Below, in pieces: positions 1 to 6,325 of a DNA stretch of 6,545 bases (positions are counted from its first letter, which is position 1; every line of letters begins with the position of its first letter). The notes beneath the pieces were generated by a model. The model was not told the origin of the DNA, searched no databases, and was given only the letters and a program-made list of their open reading frames with translations. This DNA comes from Chloroflexota bacterium (GTDB lineage: Bacteria; Chloroflexota; UBA6077). The position numbers and the translations under genes are program-made. The stretch spans positions 1-6,545 of the forward strand of contig JAJZRD010000213.1 in assembly GCA_021845945.1 (NCBI GenBank), written 5' to 3'.

Positions 1-203
1 GTAGGCTGGACTCGATCCATGATCTGAGTCAGCCCCTCGAACAGGAGAAGAAGCCTGGAGGTGAGAGGAAGGGAGGCCGGTGTCGTGAGTACGCCGAAGT
101 CCACGGCCTCCAGGGCTTCACCCTCCGTCGCCACCACACCGTATCCCAGGATCGCCGTCCCGGGATCTATGCCGAGGACGATTGACTTACCTTCTATCGC
201 CAA
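1..203 (-). CDS. ruvC: Crossover junction endodeoxyribonuclease RuvC, N-terminal part (cut by window edge)
   Basis: RuvC cuts Holliday junctions made during recombinational repair, acting with the RuvAB branch-migration motor. Only the first 67 codons are present. The reading begins MAIEGKSIVLGIDPGTA and continues into GYGVV, the hallmark first beta hairpin of the RNase H-like fold; Asp13 in GIDPG is the first of the family's catalytic carboxylates. The remaining acidic residues lie beyond the window. The start is TTG at 201-203, the only ordinary start codon in frame ahead of the motif. It sits one base after the yebC stop codon (TAG, 205-207), and no good Shine-Dalgarno is visible. Translation is therefore probably coupled to yebC (inference). 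In many bacteria yebC, ruvC, ruvA and ruvB are adjacent, so ruvA and ruvB may follow off the left edge. The identification is firm; the start is less certain. Confidence 0.93.
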   Translation of the reverse strand, partial: MAIEGKSIVLGIDPGTAILGYGVVATEGEALEAVDFGVLTTPASLPLTSRLLLLFEGLTQIMDRVQP

Positions 204-204
204 G

Positions 205-951
205 CTACGAGTACTCTGCCAGGGCCTCTTCCGAGACCTCGATGTTAGAGTAGACCCTCTGGACGTCGTCCAACTCCTCGAGCCGCTCCATCAGCTTCAT
301 CACCGTGATGGTAGACTTGGCATCCAGCTCCAGGGTGGTCGTAGGGATCATGGATACTTCGGCATTGGTGATGGTGACCTTCCTGGACTCCAGCGCCTGC
401 CTCACAGTATCCAGATCCGCCGGTTCGGTGTATACCTCGACGGAGCCATCCTCGATCTGCACATCTTCGGCCCCCGCGTCGATGGCCATCAGCGCCAGAT
501 CGTCGGGGTCCTGCTTGCCCGGCTCGATGGTGATGACACCCCTGGAATCGAATAGCCACGAAACGCAGCCGCTCTCACCGAGGCTGCCCCCATGCCGAGT
601 GAAAAGGCTCCTCACATCGGCCGCGGCCCGGTTGCGGTTGTCCGTCATCGCCTCGACCATGATCGCAGCGCCACCGACGCCGTAGCCCTCGTAGGTAATC
701 TCCTCCAGCGCGGCGCCTTCGCCGCCACCGATGCCCCGCTTGATGGCTCGGTCGATGTTGTCCATTGGCATGTTGCTCTCGCGAGCATGTTGGACAGCCA
801 GCCGCAGGCGGAAGTTGGCGTTGGGATCGCCACCGCCGTCTCTCGCAGCTATGGTGATCTCACGGCCTAGCTTGGTGAACAGCTGTCCCCGTTTGGAATC
901 GGCGACACCCTTCTGCCTCTTGATCTGTGACCACTTCGAGTGTCCAGACAC
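205..951 (-). CDS. yebC: YebC/PmpR/TACO1-family regulator
   Basis: A complete 248-aa member of the YebC/TACO1 family, matching the usual length of 240-250 aa. The start MSGHSKWSQIKRQKG is the family signature, followed by the conserved MPMDNIDRAIKRG (61-73), the EGYGVGG segment (88-94), DNRNRAAADVR (104-114) and GGSLGESGCVSW (121-132). Members were long annotated as transcriptional regulators (PmpR). More recent work on the family links it to the ribosome, where it relieves stalling at proline-rich stretches, in parallel with mitochondrial TACO1; which role holds here cannot be read from the sequence. The start codon is GTG at 949-951. It is fixed by the conserved N-terminus and by an excellent Shine-Dalgarno, AAAGGAGGT on the minus strand (961-969), 9 nt upstream. 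The gene is first in an operon with ruvC and is transcribed away from the EF-G-like gene. Confidence 0.97.
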   Translation of the reverse strand: MSGHSKWSQIKRQKGVADSKRGQLFTKLGREITIAARDGGGDPNANFRLRLAVQHARESNMPMDNIDRAIKRGIGGGEGAALEEITYEGYGVGGAAIMVEAMTDNRNRAAADVRSLFTRHGGSLGESGCVSWLFDSRGVITIEPGKQDPDDLALMAIDAGAEDVQIEDGSVEVYTEPADLDTVRQALESRKVTITNAEVSMIPTTTLELDAKSTITVMKLMERLEELDDVQRVYSNIEVSEEALAEYS

Positions 952-990
952 AGCGACCTCACCTCCTTTCCAACCTCTCGGCTTAGCTTA

Positions 991-1020
991 ATTCTACCAT
1001 AGGCCACCCCAACGGACCAA
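991..1020 (-). promoter_or_regulatory. Candidate promoter of yebC-ruvC
   Basis: On the minus strand TAGAAT (991-996) differs from the -10 consensus at one position. It is preceded by TG plus one base, giving the extended form TGGTAGAAT. A poor -35 hexamer, TTGGTC (1015-1020), lies 18 nt upstream. The expected transcript start is near 984, giving a leader of about 30 nt that contains the strong Shine-Dalgarno. Seen by eye only. Confidence 0.55.
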
Positions 1021-1050
1021 CGGCGCCGGGCAACATCGGCGGGCCCCCTC

Positions 1051-1059
1051 TGATATAAT
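1051..1059 (+). promoter_or_regulatory. Extended -10 promoter of the EF-G-like gene
   Basis: TGATATAAT (1051-1059) is a perfect TATAAT preceded by TG plus one base, the extended -10 form that can work without a good -35 box. No convincing -35 hexamer is visible: caacat lies at the 17-nt spacing. The expected transcript start is around 1066, which leaves a leader of nearly 60 nt before the chosen ATG at 1123. It also makes the earlier in-frame ATG at 1066 unusable as a normal translation start. Confidence 0.65.
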
Positions 1060-1110
1060 TACCATTTGGACACTCAGGAACGGGCGGGTTGCGCCCCTTC
1101 CAGGATATCG

Positions 1111-1116
1111 AAGGAG
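1111..1116 (+). promoter_or_regulatory. Shine-Dalgarno that sets the EF-G-like start
   Basis: AAGGAG lies 6 nt before the ATG at 1123. The frame is open back to an ATG at 1066, but the 19 extra residues match nothing conserved, have no ribosome site and coincide with the predicted transcript start. The start at 1123 also puts the P-loop at the family's normal distance from the N-terminus. Confidence 0.85.
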
Positions 1117-1122
1117 CACCGA

Positions 1123-3186
1123 ATGAAGGAATACCAGGCGGAGCAGATCCGCAACGTAGGGCTTTTCTCTCATGGTGGTGCGGGCAAGACCTCTCTGGCC
1201 GAGGCGATGTTGTTCCAGAGCGGAGCCATCACCCGCCTGGGCAAGGTTGAGGAAGGGTCGACGACTACCGACTTCGATCCTGATGAGATCAAGCGACACA
1301 TTTCCGTGAGCACCGCCTTGGCGCCCTGTGAGTGGCAAGGCCACAAGGTCAACGTTTTGGACACCCCGGGCTACGCCGACTTCGTCGGAGAGGTCGTACA
1401 GACCATGCGCGTGGTCGACGGGGCCGTGATCCTTCTCGACGCCGTGTCCGGCCTCGAGGTGGGAACCGAGACGGCGTGGCAGGAAGCCGAGAGGAACGGC
1501 GTGCCCAGGATGTTCTTCATCAACAAGATGGAGCGGGAGAACGCCAACTTCGACACCTCCCTCCAGGCCCTGCGCACCAGGTTCGGCAAGGCGGTGGTGC
1601 CTCTCCAGGTCCCCGTCGGCTCGCAGGCGAGCTTCAAGGGGATAGTGGACCTCCTGAGCATGACGGTCCTAACCGAGGAGAAGGACGCTCCCCAGGAGAT
1701 TCCCGCAGAGCTGCGCGACGTCGCCCAGAGCCACCGGGACAGCCTGGTGGAAACCGTCGTCGAGATGGACGACGAGCTGATCAACAAGTATCTCGAGGGG
1801 GAGGAGATCTCCGTCGAGGAGTTGAGGCGAGCTCTGGCCGGCGGCGTGAAGTCCAAGGCCGTCTTCCCGGTCCTGTGCGGATCGGCCCTGGCCAACCGCG
1901 CGGTCTCCCAGCTGCTGGATGCCCTGGTGGCCTACATGCCGTCGCCCCTGGATGCCACCGTCCGCACCGAGGACGGCGAGATGCCGGTGAAGCAGCTGGC
2001 CGACAAGGGCCAACTGGCAGCGCTGGTGTGGAAGACCGTGTCCGACCCCTACGTGGGCCGGCTCAACTACTTCCGGGTCTACTCGGGCACGGTGCAGTCC
2101 GACTCCCACTTCTGGAACCCCAACCGAGGTCGTGAGGAGCGGATCGGCCAGCTCTACATGCTGATGGGCAAGCGGCAGGATCCGGTTCCGAAGATCGCTC
2201 AGGGCGACATCGGCGCCGTGGCCAAGCTCCAGGAGACCTCCACCGGTGACACCATGACCACCAAGGAGAACGGAGTCCAGCTGGTGGCCATCCAGTTCCC
2301 GGACCCGGTCTTCTCGGCGGCCATCTCTCCCAAGACCAAGGCCGACCTGGACAAGCTGGGCTCGGCTCTGACCCGTATGACGGAAGAGGATCCCACGATC
2401 CGGGTGGAGAAGAACGCCGCCACCGGTGACATGCTGATGTCGGGCATGGGCGAGTCCCACATCGATATCACCGCCGAACGGATGAAGCGAAAGTTCGGTG
2501 TCGACGTCAACATCGACATGCCTAAGGTTGCCTACCGCGAGACGATCACCGCTTCTGCCAAGGCCCAGGGCCGCTACAAGAAGCAGACCGGCGGCCACGG
2601 CATGTTCGGCGACACCTGGCTGGAGTTGGAGCCCCTCCCGAGGGACAGCGGTTTCCAATTCGAGGACAAGGTGGTCGGCGGCTCCGTTCCGAAGAACTTC
2701 ATCCCCGCGGTGGAGAAGGGGGTTCGGGAGTCACTGCAGGACGGAGTCCTGGCAGGCTTCCCGATGGTGGATATCAAGGCGAGACTCTACGACGGCTCCT
2801 ATCACGCGGTGGACTCCAACGAAATGTCCTTCAAGATCGCGGCCTCCATGGGCTTCAAGAAGGCGGCCGCCGACGCCAGGCCGGTGCTGCTGGAGCCGGT
2901 GGTGGAGATGGCCATCACCGTGCCCGATAGCTACACCGGTGACATCATCGGGGACCTGAACGGCAAGCGCGCCCAGGTGCTGGGGATGATCCCGGAGGAT
3001 GGCTTCACGACCATCCAGGCCAGGGCTCCATACGCCGAGGTGCGCCGGTACGCGACGGATCTCCGCTCCATCACCGCGGCGCGTGGCAAGTTCACCATGA
3101 AGCCCGCGGGATACGAGGAGGTCCCCGCTCACGTGGCGCAGCAGGTCATCTCCGAGGCCAAGAAGGAGAAGGAGCAGGAGAAGTAG
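1123..3186 (+). CDS. fusA2: Elongation factor G-like translational GTPase (EF-G-2/FusA2 type)
   Basis: A 687-aa five-domain translational GTPase. The G domain carries the P-loop SHGGAGKTS (16-24), switch I with EEGSTTTD (43-50) and a diverged RHISVS (58-63) where true EF-G has RGITI, G3 DTPGYADF (80-87), G4 NKME (134-137) and G5 CGSAL (252-256). Domain II spans about 295-385, III about 393-466, IV about 470-590 and V about 592-687. Domain IV keeps GRYKKQTGGHG (483-493) and the tip SYHAVDS (559-565), with His561 matching the functionally important His of EF-G. The HGGAGKT P-loop, short switch I and overall layout resemble Thermus EF-G-2 rather than the housekeeping EF-G, which usually sits with rpsL-rpsG-tuf; none of these is nearby. 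Members bind ribosomes and hydrolyse GTP, but their cellular task is poorly defined. The odd feature is Glu137 in place of the G4 Asp that reads guanine. The C-terminus ends in a lysine/glutamate tail (677-687). The family is certain; the sub-type is likely. Confidence 0.93.
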   Translation: MKEYQAEQIRNVGLFSHGGAGKTSLAEAMLFQSGAITRLGKVEEGSTTTDFDPDEIKRHISVSTALAPCEWQGHKVNVLDTPGYADFVGEVVQTMRVVDGAVILLDAVSGLEVGTETAWQEAERNGVPRMFFINKMERENANFDTSLQALRTRFGKAVVPLQVPVGSQASFKGIVDLLSMTVLTEEKDAPQEIPAELRDVAQSHRDSLVETVVEMDDELINKYLEGEEISVEELRRALAGGVKSKAVFPVLCGSALANRAVSQLLDALVAYMPSPLDATVRTEDGEMPVKQLADKGQLAALVWKTVSDPYVGRLNYFRVYSGTVQSDSHFWNPNRGREERIGQLYMLMGKRQDPVPKIAQGDIGAVAKLQETSTGDTMTTKENGVQLVAIQFPDPVFSAAISPKTKADLDKLGSALTRMTEEDPTIRVEKNAATGDMLMSGMGESHIDITAERMKRKFGVDVNIDMPKVAYRETITASAKAQGRYKKQTGGHGMFGDTWLELEPLPRDSGFQFEDKVVGGSVPKNFIPAVEKGVRESLQDGVLAGFPMVDIKARLYDGSYHAVDSNEMSFKIAASMGFKKAAADARPVLLEPVVEMAITVPDSYTGDIIGDLNGKRAQVLGMIPEDGFTTIQARAPYAEVRRYATDLRSITAARGKFTMKPAGYEEVPAHVAQQVISEAKKEKEQEK

Positions 3187-3201
3187 CCAACCCCAGCCTA
3201 C

Positions 3202-3241
3202 CCAACGAACGGCAGCGGCCGGAGCCTCTGCCGTTCGTTGG
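3202..3241. terminator. Bidirectional hairpin between convergent genes
   Basis: A perfect 14-bp inverted repeat, CCAACGAACGGCAG (3202-3215) and its complement (3228-3241), with a 12-nt loop. It sits between the stop of the EF-G-like gene (3186) and the stop of the tadG-like gene (3256), 15 nt from each. The position and symmetry fit a shared transcription terminator. No run of T follows the stem on either strand, so it may be a U-tract-less terminator or a barrier to RNA decay or antisense transcription. Confidence 0.7.
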
Positions 3242-3255
3242 CTTCGGTGGCCCGA

Positions 3256-5121
3256 TCAGTTCCACGGGATCAGACGCGCGGCCATCCCCTTCCCCAGCTG
3301 ATCGGGGCTGGAGACGATTCCCCCTACCGCATGGGCATACACCGTGTTGTTGGTGAAGTAGTCGATCCGGAAGTTGGAGTATCCCAGCACCTTCACGAAG
3401 CTGGTGTTCAGCAAGACGGTGGAATTGGCGCTGCCATTGGTCACTTCCAGCGTCAGGAACATGGTTTGGTTGCGCTCCTGGTGGCTCGGGTCGGCATCCT
3501 TGACCGTGAGCACCATCGTCCACTCCCCGGTCGAGGCAGTTGCCGCCACATCCACGTTCACCCGGAGGTTAGTCGAGTGGCCGTCGCGGACCTGTACGGT
3601 GCTCGGCGCGCTTATCGTAACCCCGGTGGGAGCAGACCCCACCCACTCAACCGACACGGGCGCGTCCATGGTATTGATGCCGTTCCATCCCTCCACCCGC
3701 AGGTCGAACCTTGTGCCCGAGCCCTGCTCCACCACCTTGTAACCCTCCGAAGAGGCCACAGAGAAGCTGGGCGTCGACCCCACCACCGCCGTGGCGCAGA
3801 CCGTCCTCGTCTGCCCCTCGCCGGAACCGACGGGGGGAGGAGCATAAGCCCTGATCAGGGCAGTCTTGGCCCCCTCCTGATTGGCCGTGACCTTGAAGTT
3901 CAGCGTCACCGGACCCGTTCCGGCCACGGCCTTGGAGTATGGCGTATTGGGAGCGCCGTCCTCGAACTGCCAGTCCCCCCACCCGACGAGGCCGGAAGCC
4001 GAAAACACGACACCGCCATTGGTGAAGTTGTTCACCGGCACCAGGGTAACCTGGTAAGTGACCGTGGTGGGCGGAGCGCTGGAAGATGTGATGATGCCGG
4101 GGGTCACCTGCAGGTCGAAGGAGGGCTTTCGGTAGACCGTGCCGTTGTAGACCATCGCCGCGACCAGCTCTCCCGGCTTGAACCTCTGCTGCATGGCGTG
4201 AACGGCGTCGTTGTTGGTCACTCCGCTGAATGTCGCCAACTCGTCGCCCGGAAGCGGGTACGGACCGGGGTACCCGCCCGCCAGGATGTAGCCCAGGGTG
4301 GTGTTCTTCAGCAGTTGGGCAGACTGCACGTCGGTCAGTTGTGCTCCGTTGTAGAAGGTAGGGGTCAACTGGGAGAAGCCTCTGACGTCCGGGGCGACGA
4401 AAAAGTGGAAGTCGTTGCCGTTGGCCACGTTGGCCACCGCGTCGTGTCCCACCAGGGGGGCGATCACGCCCGAGACCTTTGGGTCGTAATGGCCGTCGGA
4501 GGTGTCGGACGCGGCGATGGAAGGAGGCGCCGTCAACGGGTCGGGCCACGAGTCGATGGTGATGGTCTGTCCTAGGATGTCCTGAGCGGGCATCAGGTAA
4601 TCGGTAACCCTGTCGGGGTTTGCTGGGGGGGCCAGATCGTATGCCGTATTGCCACCGGAGAACCGCTTGAAGGTGATGGGCAAGATCGCGTAGGGACCTA
4701 CCATCGCCCGCGCCTTGGCCGCGACATTGATGTGGTTCACTCCAAAGACCGGAGCGAAGTAGGCCGATACGTTGTTCTTGAGAGCGACGCGAACGGTGCT
4801 GGCGTCGACCTCGATGCCCTCCTGCAGGCCGGTGCCCAGGGTCACCCCGGGACTATAGGGAAGGTTCACTGCGCCGCCGGTATTGGCCGACACGATCCCC
4901 TGGGCCGCCGCAACCGCAGCGTCGACGCTGCCGCCTCGGGAGAGTTCCGTCGCCGCGGCCAGAGCGGCCGCGTCCGCCGTGTTCTGCAGCCGCCGCTTCT
5001 GCAGCATCCCATTGCCCATGTCGAGGGCCAAGGCGGCCCCTGCCAGCAGTACGAGGAAGAAACCCATGGCCACGATGATCAGCACCTGGCCTCGCTCAGA
5101 GCGCTCGTCTCCTAGGTTCAT
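3256..5121 (-). CDS. TadG-like envelope protein with Ig-like C-terminal region
   Basis: A 621-aa protein with the TadE/G-type N-terminus. It begins with ERGQVLIIVAMG (9-20) opening a single membrane helix (about 13-33). RRLQNTADAAALAAATEL (43-60) follows, the typical amphipathic segment just outside the membrane. Residues 108-141 (VRVALKN...YFAPVFGVNHINVAAKARA) also match the pattern of the family. Residues 145-330 are not recognised. From about 334 to 562 the sequence is beta-rich, with two stretches (334-425 and 452-562) showing the alternating Val/Thr/Ser pattern of immunoglobulin-like folds, and a conserved-looking tail follows. No vWA MIDAS motif (DxSxS) was found. Position 16, five after Gly11, is Ile rather than the Glu of processed prepilins, so the helix is probably kept as an anchor with the bulk outside. 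ATG directly follows the stop of the upstream tadE-like gene, with GAGG (5131-5134) as ribosome site, so translation is coupled. TadG family is likely; the precise role in Flp-pilus assembly or envelope display is inference. Confidence 0.8.
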   Translation of the reverse strand: MNLGDERSERGQVLIIVAMGFFLVLLAGAALALDMGNGMLQKRRLQNTADAAALAAATELSRGGSVDAAVAAAQGIVSANTGGAVNLPYSPGVTLGTGLQEGIEVDASTVRVALKNNVSAYFAPVFGVNHINVAAKARAMVGPYAILPITFKRFSGGNTAYDLAPPANPDRVTDYLMPAQDILGQTITIDSWPDPLTAPPSIAASDTSDGHYDPKVSGVIAPLVGHDAVANVANGNDFHFFVAPDVRGFSQLTPTFYNGAQLTDVQSAQLLKNTTLGYILAGGYPGPYPLPGDELATFSGVTNNDAVHAMQQRFKPGELVAAMVYNGTVYRKPSFDLQVTPGIITSSSAPPTTVTYQVTLVPVNNFTNGGVVFSASGLVGWGDWQFEDGAPNTPYSKAVAGTGPVTLNFKVTANQEGAKTALIRAYAPPPVGSGEGQTRTVCATAVVGSTPSFSVASSEGYKVVEQGSGTRFDLRVEGWNGINTMDAPVSVEWVGSAPTGVTISAPSTVQVRDGHSTNLRVNVDVAATASTGEWTMVLTVKDADPSHQERNQTMFLTLEVTNGSANSTVLLNTSFVKVLGYSNFRIDYFTNNTVYAHAVGGIVSSPDQLGKGMAARLIPWN

Positions 5122-5613
5122 CTATTGAATCCTCATCGTAGTGCCCGAACCAACCTGGAAGTACCCTGAGCTCACCCAGGGTATCGTGTCGGGCAGCAGG
5201 TGGAACCGCAGAGGTTGCCGGTAGTGCACCTCCACCACGATCTTCTCCCCAACACCCGTCACGTTGGTCGTGTCTCGCTCCGGATACGATATCTGCACGT
5301 CGGTGTCACTGTTGAAGTAAGGGGTTGCCGTGTTCAGAGCCCCCAACGTGGACGCAACAGCCTGCTTGATGGCAGCCTGCCTGTTCGCCTCATTGACGTC
5401 CCGCGTGAGCAGCAGATCGCCCGAAAACAGGCTGCCGGCCCTGGCTCCCTGGCCGCTGGCTGCGGCAACCTGGACGTGGGCATAGAGCACGAAACCGAAC
5501 TCGATGACTCCCATGACAATCAACAACAACAGGGGGATAGAGAGAGCCAACTCGACCAGAGACTGGCCTCGCTCCCTTCGTGTCATATCACGCAACCCAG
5601 TGGTCCTGGACAT
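5122..5613 (-). CDS. TadE-like pseudopilin, second copy
   Basis: A 163-aa TadE-family protein. A basic leader MSRTTGLRDMTRRERG (1-17, with Gly17) is followed by QSLVE, so Glu22 stands at +5 after Gly17, as in type IV prepilin-like signals cut by TadV-type peptidases. A hydrophobic helix follows (about 20-43, ending IEFGFVLYAHVQ), then the family's AAASGQGARAG motif (50-60). The C-terminal part contains the strand EKIVVEVHYRQPL (123-135), close in form to VVVVTYRHQL of the neighbouring TadE. In Tad systems TadE and TadF are minor pseudopilins needed for Flp-pilus assembly. The start ATG at 5611-5613 has GAGGT (5618-5622), which overlaps the upstream stop codon and lies 4 nt away. An ATG nine codons in is possible but has no ribosome site. 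It is the middle gene of three. Confidence 0.87.
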   Translation of the reverse strand: MSRTTGLRDMTRRERGQSLVELALSIPLLLLIVMGVIEFGFVLYAHVQVAAASGQGARAGSLFSGDLLLTRDVNEANRQAAIKQAVASTLGALNTATPYFNSDTDVQISYPERDTTNVTGVGEKIVVEVHYRQPLRFHLLPDTIPWVSSGYFQVGSGTTMRIQ

Positions 5614-5620
5614 CGGGACC

Positions 5621-6169
5621 TCATTCGATCCGAGCTTGAGCGCGAGCCGTCATGGTGAGAACCGGGTTCTCGCTCAACAGCTTACTGAGCAGCTGGTGCC
5701 GGTAGGTGACCACGACTACGATCAGATCTCCCCGTCGAGAGTCCAACAGCGGCAAGGAAGGGTCGTGCACGTAGCTGATAGCTACGTCGCTGTTCCTGTC
5801 GAAGCTGGGCGGGGTGTTCTGCAGAATGCCCATGGAGGAGGTCACCCCATCCCGTACGGCCGTCTCCCGGCTCTGATCGTTGTAGACCTTGAGGTCGGCG
5901 GGCGATAGGGGCAGCGAGGAGTTGTACAGGTAGATGGCCCCCGCACGGGCACCTTCCCGGGCAGCCGAGACCAGGGTGACGTAGGCGTTGAAGCCCACTC
6001 CCAGCTCCAGGACTCCCACGATCAGACTGAACACCACCGGCAGCGCCAGCGCCAACTCCACGGTGGCCTGCCCACCCTCACCACCGGCGGGGGGAGATTG
6101 GGGCCGCCTGCGGATCCAGGACGGAAGATGAATGGAGCACAGCTTCCGGGTGCAGATGGTGAATCGCAT
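5621..6169 (-). CDS. TadE-like pseudopilin, first gene of the operon
   Basis: A 182-aa TadE-family protein. The prepilin-like site is Gly33 followed by QATVE with Glu38 at +5. A hydrophobic helix follows (about 36-58), then the family motif SAAREGARAGA (68-78). The remaining outer part is about 100 residues, with YVHDPSLPLLDSRRGDLIVVVVT (133-155 region) typical of the TadE C-terminal half. The leader before the cleavage site is long, 33 residues, against 17 in the next gene, and contains two cysteines (5, 11) and an Arg-Pro-rich stretch. The start ATG (6167-6169) is nevertheless supported by GGAG five bases upstream, and no alternative start lies between it and Gly33. That ribosome site lies inside one arm of an inverted repeat, so initiation may be controlled. 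The two TadE proteins share architecture but are clearly diverged paralogues. Confidence 0.87.
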   Translation of the reverse strand: MRFTICTRKLCSIHLPSWIRRRPQSPPAGGEGGQATVELALALPVVFSLIVGVLELGVGFNAYVTLVSAAREGARAGAIYLYNSSLPLSPADLKVYNDQSRETAVRDGVTSSMGILQNTPPSFDRNSDVAISYVHDPSLPLLDSRRGDLIVVVVTYRHQLLSKLLSENPVLTMTARAQARIE

Positions 6170-6174
6170 CGCTT

Positions 6175-6223
6175 CTCCAGGCCACGCGGTGGTTCGGCGT
6201 AACTATGTTCTCTCGGCCTGGAG
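6175..6223 (-). promoter_or_regulatory. Inverted repeat covering the Shine-Dalgarno of the first tadE-like gene
   Basis: CTCCAGGCC (6175-6183) and GGCCTGGAG (6215-6223) form a perfect 9-bp inverted repeat with 31 nt between the arms. Read as minus-strand RNA, the 3' arm ends in GGAG, the ribosome site of the tadE start at 6169. If the transcript begins upstream of the repeat, the hairpin would hide that site. A smaller hairpin, CCAC-GTGG (6182-6192), shares bases with the 3' arm and would compete with it. The pairing is seen; the control role is inference. Confidence 0.45.
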
Positions 6224-6230
6224 CAGGCAA
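6202..6230 (-). promoter_or_regulatory. Weak candidate promoter for the tad-like operon
   Basis: On the minus strand TTGCCT (6225-6230) and CATAGT (6202-6207) are separated by exactly 17 nt; each matches the sigma-70 consensus at four of six positions. A start near 6195 would give a short leader that leaves out the far arm of the inverted repeat at 6215-6223. This promoter and the hairpin idea therefore cannot both apply to one transcript. Confidence 0.3.
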
Positions 6231-6325
6231 TGGGAGTTTGGTACTACGAGGATTGACGAAAAGTTGCGAAAGGGTTACGGCCGAAGAGGAGACTAGTACA
6301 CGACCACAGAGAAGGTGACATGTAC

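Noticed and set aside
1066..1122. 19-residue N-terminal extension of the EF-G-like protein
   Set aside because: No ribosome site, no conservation expected, and the predicted transcript starts at about 1066; AAGGAG before 1123 decides for the shorter form.
1669..2658. Open frame of 329 codons on the minus strand inside the EF-G-like gene
   Set aside because: It lies wholly opposite conserved domains II-IV of the GTPase, and its composition (His, Gly, Leu, Val repeats) is that of a complementary-strand shadow.
3238..4575. Open frame of 445 codons on the plus strand opposite the tadG-like gene
   Set aside because: It is antisense to a gene with clear family motifs, is low in hydrophobic order and rich in Arg/Gly/His/Val as expected for a GC-driven shadow, and has no ribosome site.
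6253..6281. TTGACG at 6253-6258 as a plus-strand -35 box
   Set aside because: No acceptable -10 hexamer lies at 16-18 nt downstream, and the nearest plus-strand gene has a better promoter much closer.
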